Assembly (NCBI GenBank): GCA_964058845.1
Contig: CAXKVR010000237.1
Coordinates: forward strand, 95,172 to 159,171
Direction: 5' to 3'
Origin: Carex sylvatica
Taxonomy: Eukaryota > Streptophyta > Magnoliopsida > Poales > Cyperaceae
DNA length: 64,000 bases
Notes under the pieces: model-generated
What the model saw: the letters and a program-made list of their open reading frames with translations, nothing else
What the model was told of the DNA's origin: nothing
Databases searched by the model: none
Made by a program: the position numbers and the translations under genes
Shown: positions 1-11,511 of the stretch, piece by piece
How the letters are laid out: each line of letters starts with the position of its first letter
Position numbering within the stretch: position 1 is the stretch's first letter

Positions 1-2240
1 TGAAGAAAACGTTGCAACGCTCCTGAAAAACGTTGTAATGTTTTATTCTTATATACATACAGACACTTGTGAAAATTCAAAGTTTCCAATTTTGTAAAAA
101 ATGTTTTAACACTTCGGGAAAACGTTGTAACATTTTATTCTTACATGGATACTGAGACTTGTGAAAATTTGAAGTTTCCAAGTCTGAAGAAAATGTTGTA
201 ACGCTCCTGGAAAATGTTGTAACGTTTCATTCTTACATGCATACTGAGACTTGTGAAAATTAAAAGTTTCCAAGTCTGAAGAAAATGTTGCAACGCTCCT
301 GAAAACGTTGTAACGTTTCATTCTTATATACATACATAGACTTGTGAAAATTCGAGGTTTCCAATTCTGAAGAAAATATTACAATGCTCCTGGAAAATAT
401 TGTAATGTTTCATTCTTATATGCATAAAGAGACTTGTGAAAATTCAAGGTTTGCAAATCTGGAAAAAAATATTGTAACACTCCTGGAAAACGTTGTAACG
501 TTTCATTCTTATATGCATACATAGACTTGTGAAAATTCAAGGTTTTCAAGTCTGAAGAAGACATTGCAATGCTTCTGGAAAACGTTGTAAAGTTTCATTC
601 TTATATGCATACAGAGACTTGTGAAAATTCAAAGTTTGCAAGTCTGAAAAAAACATTGTAACACTCCTGGAAAATGTTGTAACGTTTCATTTTTATATGC
701 ATACTGAGACTTGTGAAAATTCGAGGTTTCCAAGTCTGAAGAAAACGTTGCAACGCTCCTGAAAAACGTTGTATCGTTTTATTCTTATATGCATACAGAG
801 ACTTGTGAAAATTCGAGTTTTGCAAGTCTGAAAAAAATAGTGCAACACTCCTGGAAAATGTTATAACGTTTCATTCTTATATGGATACTGAGACTTGTGA
901 AAATTCGAAGTTTCTAAGTCTGAAGAAAACGTTGCAACGCTCCGGGAAAATATTGTAATGTTTCATTCTTATATGTATACAGAAACTTGTGAAAATTTGA
1001 GGTTTCCAAGTCTGTAGAAAACATTGTAACGCTCCTAGAAAACGTTTTAACATTTCGTTCTTATATGCATGCTGAGACTTCTGAAAATTTGAAGTTTCCA
1101 AATCTGAAGAAAACGTTGCAATGCTCCTGGAAAATATTGTAACGTTTCATTCTTATATACATACAGAGACCTGTGAAAATTGGAGATTTCGAAGTCTGAA
1201 GAAAACGTTGGAACGCTCCTGGAAAACGTTGTAATGTTTCATTCATATATGCATACAGAGACTTGTGAAAATTCGAGGTTTGCAAGTATGAAAAAAATGT
1301 TGTAACACTCCTGAAAAATGTTGTAATGTTTCATTCTTATATGCATACTGAGACTTGTGAAAATTCGAAGTTTTCAAATCTGAAGAAAACGTTGCAATGC
1401 TCCTGGAAAACATTGTGATGTTTCATTCTTATATGCATATAGAAACTTGTGAAAATTTGAGGTTTCCAAGTCTCAAGAAAATGTTGTAATGCTCCTGGAA
1501 AACGTTGTAATGTTTCATTCTTATATATATACAGAGACTTGTGAAAATTCAAAGTTTGCAAGTCTGAAAAAAATGTTGTAACACTCTTGGAAAACGTTGT
1601 AACGTTTTATTTTTATGTGTATACTGAGACTTGTGAAAATTTGAAGTTTCTAAGTCTGAAGAAAATGTTGTAATGCTCTTGGAAAACGTTGTAACGTTTC
1701 TTTCTTACATGCATACTGAGACTTGTAAAAATTAAAAGTTTCCAAGTCTGAAGAAAATGTTGCAACGCTCCTGAAAACGTTGTAACGTTTCATTCTTATA
1801 TACATGCAGAGACTTGTGAAAATTCCAGGTTTGCAAATCTGAAGAAAACATTATAACACTCCTGGAAAACGTTGTAACGTTTCATTGTTATATGCATACA
1901 AAGACTTGTGAAAATTCGAGGTTTGTAAGTCTGAAAAAAATGTTGTAACACTCATGGAAAAGGTTGGAACGTTTCATTCTTATATGCATTGTGAGACTTG
2001 TGAAAATTAGAAGTTTCAAAGTTTGAAGAAAATGTTGCAACGCTCTTGGAAAACGTTGTAACGTTTAATTCTTATATACGTACATAGACTTGTGAAAATT
2101 CGAGGTTTCCAAGCCTGAAAAAAAAATTCTAACACTCCTGGAAAACGTTGTAACGTTTCATTCACAAATGTGTACAAAGTTTCCAAGACTAAATAAAACG
2201 TTGTAATGCTCCTAGAAAAAGTTCTAACGTTTGAGATAAT
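1..2240. repeat. 92-bp tandem satellite array
   Basis: About 24 head-to-tail copies of a 92-bp unit fill this stretch and run off the left edge. The period is visible from landmarks such as GAGACTTGTGAAAATT and TTTCATTCTTATATGCAT, which recur every 92 bp. Each unit contains two related half-motifs of the form GAAAACGTTGYAACG, so the monomer probably arose from a duplicated block of about 20 bp. A monomer subtype with TGCAAGTCTGAAAAAAA and CAACACTCC is interspersed irregularly. Open frames across the array are by-products of the repeat and are not genes. Divergence between neighbouring monomers is moderate, so the array is not freshly amplified. Confidence 0.95.
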
Positions 2241-2560
2241 TATGCATGGTTGAAATTCATAAATTCTGAGAAGTTAAATTCATTCAAAACGTTATAATGA
2301 TTTATTAAAATGTTTTAACGTTACAAGAATTCTCAGAACTTATGATTCTTGAAAATTGATAAGTTTTGAACTCTAAAGATTGATTTAACCGTTGGAACGA
2401 TATGTAAAACGTTGCTGACGATATAAATTAATTAACATCTTTTTCAAAAATAGAATTTCTACGAAATGGCGATCTAGAGTCAATGTTAAATCGTTGGCAA
2501 CGTTTGAGAAACATTGGTAACATTTTACAGCGAAAAAAGTTTAATAAGACGGATCCAACC
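2241..2560. other. Transition zone between satellite and element
   Basis: No gene is seen. The 92-bp period fades here, but short AACGTT-type words continue (AACGTTAC, AAAACGTTGCTGACG, AATCGTTGGCAACGTTTG). The word GTTAAATCGTTGG is shared with the copia LTR downstream at about 5395. This suggests that satellite and retrotransposon DNA share a source. Nothing else is recognised. Confidence 0.4.
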
Positions 2561-2626
2561 CGTCCCTTCTCCTTCATTCTCTCAGATCGTCTCTTTATCT
2601 CTCTCTTCTCTCTCCGCCGCCTCTTT

Positions 2627-2628
<2 letters not shown>

Positions 2629-2681
<53 letters not shown>
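2629..2681 (+). repeat. (TC)n microsatellite
   Basis: About 26 uninterrupted TC dinucleotides lie inside a longer pyrimidine-rich tract (2560-2830). That tract precedes the envelope-like gene and resembles a plant CT-rich leader. Confidence 0.95.
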
Positions 2682-2683
<2 letters not shown>

Positions 2684-2949
2684 TCCAACCACCATACTAC
2701 ATCATTTCAAGAAATTTTTTAGCCGTTTCTCCTCTCCTCTCCACCGAGTAGATCTTCTCTCCAAAATCCTCATCTCTCTCTTCTTCTTTCTCTTTCAAAA
2801 ATCCTAAATTCACACCCATCTCTTGAAATCCGGCCATCCGACAACTTGATCGACGATCCGGCTACACCAAGGTGTTTCCTTCGCTCCTCTCTTCTTGGAT
2901 TTGTCATCAATTCGTTAATCGGTAATTATTTCAATCTCTTTCTCTATCA

Positions 2950-4304
2950 ATGGCACCAAAGAAAAGATCCCGAGTTGAAATGGGTGAAAGTAGTAGAGGT
3001 CATGCACAACCTAACAGGGTTATACACCATTCAAATACCCACCTGTTCCATAATGCAAGAGCCCATCACAACTACTGTGGCCAATTCCAAGCTCGGAAAT
3101 TTACCCAATATTTTTACTTTGACAAATCCACGGTTACCTTTACACCAAAAGAGGATGGAAAATTACTTGAGTATATCATGCATTAAAATTGGGACAATCT
3201 ACTAAAGGTTAGTGAACCGTACACTGATATACTCACTTGCACCTTTTATGCAAATCTTGTAATCAATGAAAACCCGTTCTATCTCTCTACCTATATATGC
3301 GGGAAGGAAATACAACTCACAATTGATTCGTTGTCTCAATGGCTTGAAATCCCGAATGACGAGGAAGAAATCTATGTTTTGAGAGATTGGTCAAGTGGTT
3401 TAATGGAAACCGCCGATCAATACAAGACTTGGTTTGATCACAAGAACCAAGGTGGAGCACCTCTTTATTGTTCTCATCTTTTGGATCTTCACCGGTTAAT
3501 TTTTCTCTTCATCAAGAATATTCTAATCTCGAAAGCAACAATCAAAACCAACATTGAGTGGGGTTCGATGTACTATCTTCGGCATCTCATTCAATTGAAT
3601 GACAAAAGGTTCAACTTGCCATACATCATTCTCCGTCATATGAAAAGTGTTTTCGAAAGCACGGTAGCTCGCTTACCCTATGCCTCTCTCATTCATAAAA
3701 TAATTTGGGTAAATAGAATTAAAATCCCCAAGGGTATTCCAAGAGATCAACTGGTACACTTAGTCAATCTCTTGATCAAACTAGGTTGGAAACATGGAAA
3801 CATGTTGTTGCACCATCCGGTCTACAATGGTACAAACCAGCAGGTAAGGGAATCAACAAATGGATTCATAAAGAAGGTGTCATTCCTAACCAATATTGGG
3901 ACCTAAAGGAGAATGAAGAAGAAAATACGGGTGGGCAAGAACAACCTCAAATGCCGTCTCTTGTGGGTAATATACCACCCGGTACAAATGAAACCGTGGT
4001 TTGGTTAGTTGATCAAATGAGAGAACATCGGTTGGAGGTGCAACAAGGTTTTAGAGATATGGCCGAAGGTTTTAAGGATATCAAGAAGGGATTTCTCGGA
4101 CTTCGAACAAGTGTTTGCCAAAACACAAGAGCCATTAGAGATCTTGAAGATGCCACCCATGATCTCAACACTCAATCTGTGAGGCAATTTGGTGCTTCTA
4201 GTGGAACGGCATCTCAAACCCTAAACCCCGATGACATGCAAGGTGACAAAATGCAAGATGAAGGAAATGAAGAAGAAGAAGAGGAGGACAACGACGACGA
4301 GTAG
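2950..4304 (+). pseudogene. Envelope-like / putative plant transposon protein, broken
   Basis: The ATG at 2950 opens a protein that begins with a basic, NLS-like PKKRSR stretch. It continues through CTFYANL and a later SLSQWLEIPNDEE segment, which match the pattern of the 'putative plant transposon protein' domain (PF20167-like) found in envelope-like ORFs of SIRE-type copia elements. Two breaks are visible. One is an in-frame TAA at 3184-3186. The other is a frame change near 3790-3803, where GGAAACAT is directly duplicated; an 8-bp duplication is the right size to cause the observed shift. After the shift the frame runs to the stop at 4302-4304, with a heptad-like coiled-coil region and an acidic tail of Glu and Asp. 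An apparent start at 3331 is TTG, so it is not a real start. The domain identity is from pattern memory and the biological role of these proteins is unproven. Confidence 0.65.
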
Positions 4305-4966
4305 TTCTACCATTTTTATATTCTTAATTTCAAACAATGAATTATTAATTTGCATTGCTATGAATTGAACTTTAAAACTTTTGAATGGCATGTTTAATTT
4401 GAATTTTTAATTAGTTTAAATTGTAGATTGAATTGTTTAAATTTGCAATGTATTGATTGAACTATTGAATTGTTGAATTTGATGAATTAAGGATTTAGTA
4501 CGAGTCTAAATGCAAAAAGTCATTCGCTTGACTTGCTTGAAATGCTAGATCCTGGAAATTTGTTTATTGATATAGGTATGCATGAGAAGTAGAAATTAAT
4601 ATGAATTGATGACTTGTCAAGGATTAAATTGAAAAATTATTTAATGCGTGTACTTGTATATCTTGGAACCTTGACAAGTTATGTAATATGTATTGTGATA
4701 TGCATGAAATGACTTGTAGTTTTGTCAAGTAAAATTTTAGGGTAAAACTCTCAATTATATTTCATTAGTAACTTATCGATATAATATTGCTAAATTGAGG
4801 GGGGGAGCACTTTGGATATGTGCTTATTTTTCTCCCTTTCGTCGATTTCCAAAAAGGAAAAAAATTGGTACCAAATGCTAGACATGCAAAATAACAATTG
4901 GGTAAACCAAATTGGGTAAAAATTTGATTTATACACTTACTCGCATTGTATGTTTTGCAAATCGTC
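4305..4966 (+). other. Noncoding tract before the 3' LTR
   Basis: No open frame of interest. The tract is AT-rich with local AATTGAATTG-type repeats. It has a polypurine-like block GAGGGGGGGAGC near 4797-4808, which could be a second, upstream priming tract. Long noncoding 3' tracts are common in SIRE-type elements. Confidence 0.5.
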
Positions 4967-4979
4967 AAAAGGGAGAGAT
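4967..4979 (+). promoter_or_regulatory. Polypurine tract of the copia element
   Basis: AAAAGGGAGAGAT directly precedes the LTR start TGTTGG. This is the usual arrangement for plus-strand priming in Ty1/copia elements. Confidence 0.7.
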
Positions 4980-6059
4980 TGTTGGTTGTAGCATTAATAT
5001 TTTTCGTCTATTTGACTAATTTGCAAAACATACAATTATTAAATTTCACAATTTATTTTATTTTTAGAGTTATGCAGGTTCAAGCTAATTGAATTTAAAA
5101 GATGGAATGCTTGAACTAAAGAAATCATGAAGACGCTTATCAAGATTTTAAATTGTAATATTTTAAACTTGGTAAAGTGCGTTTGATGTTGTTTCAACAG
5201 TATACAAACATTGGTAACGTTTGGTAACGTTTGTAAAACATTGTAACGATTTATCTAGTAAGAAAACACTGAAAAACTTAATCAAACAAATAGAATTTTA
5301 ACCTCAAACGTTACAGATGATTATAAAACGTTGTAACATTTTAATTAAATTCTTCTTTCAAAAAATTCTATTTTTGATCAAGTTTTTACAGTGTTAAATC
5401 GTTGGTAACATTTTCTAAATGTTTATAATGTTTTGATCGATTAACTGAGCTGTCAGGAAATTAAAACATAAATCGCATTTTGAACTAAAACATTGGTAAC
5501 TTTTTAGGTCAAACAGCTCATTTTTGAGCTGACACTATAAATATGACTTTGGGGTTTCTTCCCAAAGGATCTCAGCCGACCCTAAACTTCTAAAATGCGA
5601 TTTTCTGAGAGCTTTAGTTACTCCATTGTTGTGAGAGCTTAAAACTTTAAAATCCCTCAAACAACCTCAAACCCACTTCACTAATCTCAAGTTATATTAG
5701 ATTAGAGTAATCTATTGAGTGTTTCTCTTGAATAACTTAAACTTATAGACCTTGTTCTCATCTCTAGGAGACCGTGTGACTTCCCTTGGTTGTAAGGGCT
5801 CGTCGGATCTCGTTTCTAGTTGGTCGATTGACTTTTTGCTTGGATTATAAGGGCTCAACGGTTCACAAGTTGTAATCCTTTCATATTGGGTAATAGAAAG
5901 ACACACTAGAAAAGGTTGCGAAGCCCCAGAGACGTAGGCCTTTGTTTTGCCGAACTCCGTTATCATCCCGCGTGTCAAATTTCTCTAAAATATTCTATTT
6001 ACTTTTAATTGTGATTATTTTTTATTTTTAGAGCAATTAGTGGTGCCCCTAATTCAACA
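4980..6059 (+). repeat. 3' LTR of the SIRE-like copia element
   Basis: The LTR is 1,080 bp, starts TGTTGGTTGTAG and ends CCTAATTCAACA, giving the short inverted repeat TGTTG/CAACA. A TATA-like CTATAAATA lies at 5535-5543. The U3 part (5200-5430) is full of AACGTT-like words, such as GGTAACGTTTGGTAACG, that echo the 92-bp satellite. There is no second LTR for alignment, so the right boundary rests on the terminal CAACA only. Confidence 0.65.
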
Positions 6060-6315
6060 ACAATTTCTCTTAAAAAAGGTTGGCAAGACACGGGAAACAT
6101 ACATCAACTCATCTCCATTCCATTTCGTTTCTTGAATACAAATTACATCACACCTCGAATCCTTGATTAGATTCCTTACTACAACTGACTTTTCTTCACT
6201 ACTCAAACCTCTAGTGTTCTAGCACAATAAGTTAATTTTTTTCATTGTATACATAACAAAAAAAATTAAGCAACTCAACAAAAACAGACCCTAACTAAGC
6301 GGAAAAACTTGGTAC
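6060..6315. other. Unassigned spacer
   Basis: AT-rich spacer between the copia LTR and the ORF1-like relic. I see no gene, repeat or motif that I can support. Confidence 0.4.
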
Positions 6316-8644
6316 TTAATCCGCTTGGTCTGTCTCTAACTCCATGTCATCAGCCGACTTCGGGCTAAATTGGGAGTAGTAGAGCCCATCTGCGTCTGGC
6401 CCATCTATGAGAGGGGAGTCATCCCAGGTTTGTCTTTCAGTTGCCATTGGTGTCGCCTGGGATTGCTCTTCCGAGGGCTCGTCTTGTGCTTTTTCTACTT
6501 GGCCAGCATGTTGAAGTGTTGCCCTTTCTTCATTATCTTCTATAATGACCTGCTCCACTTCTTTGAGCTGAAGCCCACATACATCCGCTAATTTCTCGGA
6601 ATGGGCTTGTTTAACGTTGATTTCACAAATTCCATCTGGGCCGAGGTTGGCATGTGCATTTTTTTCTAATGAGCCTGCTTCTCCTTTGTTTTTGTCTTGC
6701 TTCTTCCTTTTGTTTTTGGCGGGCTTGTTTGCATTCTTGTTAGTTCTGCCCAGGCCCTGTTGTTCAATAAAAAGCTAGAAAGGGATATGGACAGCCTTAC
6801 CTTTTGGGCCCACCAACTGACGTAGGTAGAAATCATCAATTTCTTGTCCCATCTGCGTTTCTAGCTGTGTGCCTGTGTCTTATACACGTTTTCAGGGGTA
6901 GGCTGTACGAGGTTTGGAACTCCTATAGGGATCGGATGAGGCGCCTCTTTGTTGACTGGTGGATTTTTATCAACACTAAAAATTGTTGGGGATTAATAGT
7001 GGATTTCTCTTACTATCTGTCTTTTCCTGATCTTCCTCGTCCCGAGGTATGGGGTGTGTTATTGTACTTTTGGTATGTGAGGTATGTGGGAAAAGTTGTT
7101 GCACCTCCAGTGGCTTTGTGTGTGATGGGTCAGCTGTGGTGTTAGAATGACCCGCCCCATTAGGTTCTAGGGTTTGGTCCACCTCTCGTGTCTGATTAGG
7201 ATTTGCATCGTCGTTTGTAGGTCCGTTAGGGTTTCCCTCCGGCGTGTCTCCTATTTCCATCGTGTCCTCCCTATCATCATTGTTCTCCACTATTGAAGGT
7301 TTGTATTCAAAGACTTCCATTAGTTTGCGAAGAATAGAACCATCATCGTCGATTACTTTTGGACCTGTCAGTGCTTGTAAAAGCGCCGGTGTTAAAGCCT
7401 CTGTTGGTAGACCTGAGCACATCTCTCTGAGGGCTCTTCTTGATATGATAAGAGGTTCTTCTGCAAATGTTTTATGACGATGTTTGATATCCTCCTCTGT
7501 TGGTGGTGGACGGATTGTTACCGATCTAGGGTGTCTTGGAGGGTGTGGGGGAATATCCACGGCCTTGTATACTGCTCCCTTGTCCCATACAATCAGTTTT
7601 ACAGGGACCGTGAACTCCATTGCCCCTGCTGTGAGTACCATGTTTTTAGGAATACCCAAGTCATCTGTTGCTATAGCCACCTTCCATGCCTTCTTGTCTG
7701 TAGTAATTTCTAGCTGAACCATGCCGAGGTACGTGCCAAATTTATATATCGCTTTTATAATCTGCTTTTTGTGCCATAGAAGTATGGGGTGGCCAACCAG
7801 TTCTAAGAGAATCTTGAATCTTGGAATGATAATTGTTGTGGCATCATCATGCGGTGATCATTGGGTGAAGGTCATTCCCTGGTCCCATAGTTCTGGCGAT
7901 GTCGCCTTGATAAAATTTACCACTTTCAGACCATCTAGTAAGTGAATGATAAAATGACTCCTAGTCAGTTCTGAGATTCTGATCTATTCTTCTCTAACTA
8001 GGCATGTTTGAACCGCAATGTTGACCACTTGGTTTAGCTGAACCAGTAAGGGATATTTTGCAGTGTGCATGACTACATCTTTGCTCAAGTTCTCTAGTTC
8101 TTGGAAGTACTCTTCGTCGCGATCTATAAATATGTGGACTCTTTCTGGGCGGTCATCCGACATTGGGGGGTTTGATGGGTATTCTGAACCAGTCAAAAGT
8201 TCATCAAAATTGGGTTCTCCCCGAGTCAGCTGCATTTCAAGTTGCACCGGGCTGAAAGGTCTCGCGTTGGGGTTCAATTTGTTCAGGTTACATCTTGAGG
8301 CTATGTGACCCTCCTTATAGCACCAGCCGCATTTTTGGCCTTTTTGCAGGCAGCTACCGTGTGGCCAGTGTGGAGGCACATAAAGCATTGTCCCCACCAT
8401 TCCGGGAAGGTCGGGGAAGGTGGGAAGCGCAAAAGGGTTGGGCTATGTGGAGAAGCGAAGTACTGAACTCTGGTGGGTGATCGTGGTGATGAATGTGTGG
8501 AGTGTCGTGAGTTGCTTGAATTAGGCCTGGAGGTAAGAGAAGAGGTGTGAGGGGTTCCTCATGAGGACTGGGAAGCAGTGGTACTTTCGCTGACTATCTA
8601 TGTGTACGGTAGGTTGCCGGAGTTTGGGGTGTAGGGGCAGACAT
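6316..8644 (-). pseudogene. Decayed CCHC + DUF4283-like retroelement ORF1
   Basis: Three open segments on the minus strand (8400-7984, 7722-6976, 6558-6316) share one reading frame, so this is a single long coding region cut by nonsense codons. Stops are seen at 7984-7986, near 7858 and at 6976-6978, with extra frame slips near 6880-6980 and between 8400 and the possible ATG at 8644. The first segment holds one zinc knuckle of the form C-x2-C-x4-H-x4-C (8331 to 8290). The middle has an RRM-like DUF4283-type region (HFIIHLL, then LLWHKKQIIKAIYKFGTYL, then KVAIATDD). The C-terminal part is Lys-rich and then acidic. This order resembles ORF1-type proteins spread with plant non-LTR elements. No endonuclease or reverse transcriptase is present, and no poly(A) tail is seen. 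It could instead be an isolated retrogene of that family. Confidence 0.6.
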
Positions 8645-9720
8645 GTTCTATCTCCTAGTCAGTTAGGGTGCGCCAGCCATCAGGGAAACGTCAACGGCGG
8701 CGGACGACCTGGCATTCATAGGTGGCCATCGGTTTGAGTTGGGTTGGGTTAGGTTTTCGCCTAGTTGCGTCTAATTCTCTCTCATTTTATTTCTCTCCTT
8801 CTCTCTCCCTCGTCTCTTTCCCTCTCGCTGCCTTAAGAAAAAATGAAATCAGACTCTCTCTCTCTCTCGCGTTGTCCCGTCGAATATCAGAACACCACAC
8901 CAAATTTATTGTGAAACGATGAAAGTTGCCTCTGTCTTTCCGTGGTCAGTCAACCGTACTAGCTATTGCGTGTGATTTTTCCTTGATTACGGGTATATAT
9001 GCTTCCCCTGTCCTCTCTTGTTGTTTGTTGCTCTTTTCTACTCTCTCATGTGATGAGACAACTCTTTCCCTCTCTCTTTCTCGATTTTTGCCTCTTATTT
9101 GAGATTTGAAAAACCCTAGAGATTTTGAGGATTTTTCTTTGAGATTGTGTGTATTTTTCTAGTGCATTGTGGTATTTCCTTTGTGTTGATTCGATGCTGT
9201 TGGTGCTCCTCTTTGCTTGCTAGCCGAGCTAAATAGCCAGAGGTAAGAATGACTTTTTGTGCCGGCCTTTAAAATTCCATTCTTGCGATCCCTTCTTCCC
9301 GGTTAGTTGAGCAACTCTTAGTTAATGTCTTGATTTCGTCTTGTGCGGGTTGTTCATTTTCTCAGCAAGACACTCGTGTGGCTGTGCCTTGCTTCTCTGG
9401 TTCTTTCCCCTGTTCTGTTCTTGCTTAGTGCTCTGATTTGTATCTGGGGTGCTTGATTTTGGGATCGTGATCTGTTCTGTGTGTATGGCTGAATTTCCTT
9501 GTCTCGTGACCTGTTTTGATGTGTTCTTGTGACTGTTGTGTTGTTGTATTGATGTGGATGTTGTTGGTACCAATGTAGATATTGGTACGGTTTTGACTTG
9601 CTTTACCAGACTTGGAACCGGCAGGAACCAATTTGTGATTATTTGAAAAACTAGGGTTGATTTCATAAAAATCATACCCTTATTACGATTAATTAGATGT
9701 GAGGGTCTTTTATGCATAAA
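8645..9720. other. Pyrimidine-rich unassigned region
   Basis: It contains CT-rich tracts (8770-8870, 9030-9090) and an AAACCCTAGAG word near 9110, as in plant gene leaders. Open frames on either strand are short and show no recognisable domain. It could be leader sequence of the minus-strand relic's neighbour or LTR DNA. I cannot decide. Confidence 0.3.
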
Positions 9721-11511
9721 TGAGGCCCCTGTGAGAATTAATATTATATAGGGTCTGTTTTGGAAATGTGCAGAGGTTTACACTTGAACCCTTGTAAAAA
9801 TAAATAATTAAGAAGGCCTTTTGAGCCTTTGGTTTCTGCTAGGCCGAAATCAACTTATTAATAAGTTGAGGAGGGTTTGAGCTTTCTTTATGGGCCTATG
9901 CAGAAATTTAATGAAAATGATTAAAAGTGGGCTTTGGATTGAAATAAAATTATGGTATTTGGTTTTCCCAAGAAGCGTAATTGTTGGATTAAAACGTGGC
10001 ATTAAAAAGTTTAACTTTTATAAAGAATCAATTAAAATCGAATGCTTACGTAAACTTAAACTAGCTCGGGAAATGATTACACCGTTCAGGATCTTGATGC
10101 CTCGATGATAGCTCATAACATAATTTGAGCAGATACTAAAATAATCCAATTGGACATCTGTATGATCTCGAAACAAATCAAACTAAAACACCCAACGCAT
10201 TAAATAAAATAAAAGTTTCATAAATAAGTTTTAATTAAAAATTTTAAATTTTTCGAAATTTTTATAAAAACTTAGTTGCTAATTAATAAAGGACAATTAA
10301 TTAGCAACAAAAAGTATTGTTTTATACTTAGATTCGACACGCCGAGATAAACATAAAATTAGAGTAGTTATAAAATATCGAATTGTGCGGCTTAGTTAGA
10401 AATGATTTGAAATGCATAAAATAGATAAACAATTCGTTTTAAAAAATTTATAAATAAATTACGTATCTAAATTATAAACTAACTAAAATATATTAAACTA
10501 ACAATATTAGTTTAGTGATAATTACAAAGTTTACACCTTTATTAAAATAGTAGCATTATGTAAACTTTAATAATAAAACTAACTTGCAAAATTGAAATTT
10601 AAAGTAAATAAGTAATTAGGATATATTAAATAGGTAAGAACACGTATAAAATTTCCGTAACTCATGAATAATAATTTTGCGAATATTTTGACATTAGAAT
10701 TTTTACAAGCAATTTATTTTTAAATTAAATTATTAAACTATAAAGTATTTAGATTTAAAATTAGAATAATTTAAATCAAAGTGAATGATCAATATCTGAC
10801 GAACTTATAAATTAATATTAATGCTAAGCTCGATGGCATGAAAGTAAATGATCAATATCTGACTAACCGGTTCAGTCCGACTGGCTGAATCGATAATTTT
10901 TATAAAACCAAAATAATCAAAAATACAACTTAAACATATTACATGGTGCGAGTGTTAGAATAATTTAGAGTAGATATTAATTAGTTATTATTACATAATT
11001 TCATATCAGCTCCAGTAGGAGTCTGATCCGTGGACTGATCCAGTTGACACGCAGTTCAGGGCATACGCTCCCGCTAATTTCACTGAGAGTTAGCCATCGC
11101 GTCTTCAGCCTTTCAGGTGTGGGATATCTGAATTATTCTTTTCGTGGGCGTACTCTTACCAAGTCGATCCATTTGACCTGACATCGGCACTTTATTTTAA
11201 GTAGATGCATTAAAACTATATTGCATAACCCCTGAAAAATTCGAATTTACTTTATTTTAGGAGTAAAGTAATTAAATAATATTATATATATATTATTAAA
11301 ATATTAGGTTATTAGTTTGTCTCCTTCCCGTAGAAGACAATATATTATTATTATTATTTTACGTGCATACGCATGCATTGGTGAGAGATGAGTAGAGCCG
11401 GGTGACTTCGTTCCATCTTGGTGTCACTTGGCATGGGACGGTCCGACAGCCACTGAGCCGAGCATCACTTGACTCTCGGATGGCTTTAGGATTTATATTA
11501 TATGTATAAAC
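9721..11511. other. AT-rich unassigned, probable old LTR DNA
   Basis: No gene is seen. The text has the style of gypsy LTRs (for example the GGGTCTGTTTTGGAAATG region near 9750 and a moderately GC-rich block at 11020-11210). No termini or partner copy could be located. A short direct duplication, ATGATCAATATCTGAC, occurs at about 10785 and 10849. Confidence 0.3.

Larger units (their letters stand above)
2241..6059 (+). mobile_element. 3' part of a SIRE-like Ty1/copia retrotransposon
   Basis: In order there is a pyrimidine-rich leader, an envelope-like gene (2950-4304), a long noncoding tract, a polypurine tract and a terminal LTR. No gag, protease, integrase or reverse transcriptase sequence is present, and no 5' LTR is seen. 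An envelope-like gene between pol and the 3' LTR is characteristic of the SIRE/Maximus lineage of copia elements. The left boundary is not defined: the element either begins within or beyond the satellite, or was truncated by it. Confidence 0.6.

Noticed and set aside
1..2240. CRISPR-like or coding interpretation of the regular 92-bp repeats
   Set aside because: Units are contiguous with no unique spacers, the host is a plant, and the short open frames recur with the repeat period.
9322..9717. 131-codon minus-strand frame
   Set aside because: Low-complexity Thr/Gln/Asn/Lys content, no domain and no splice or leader context.
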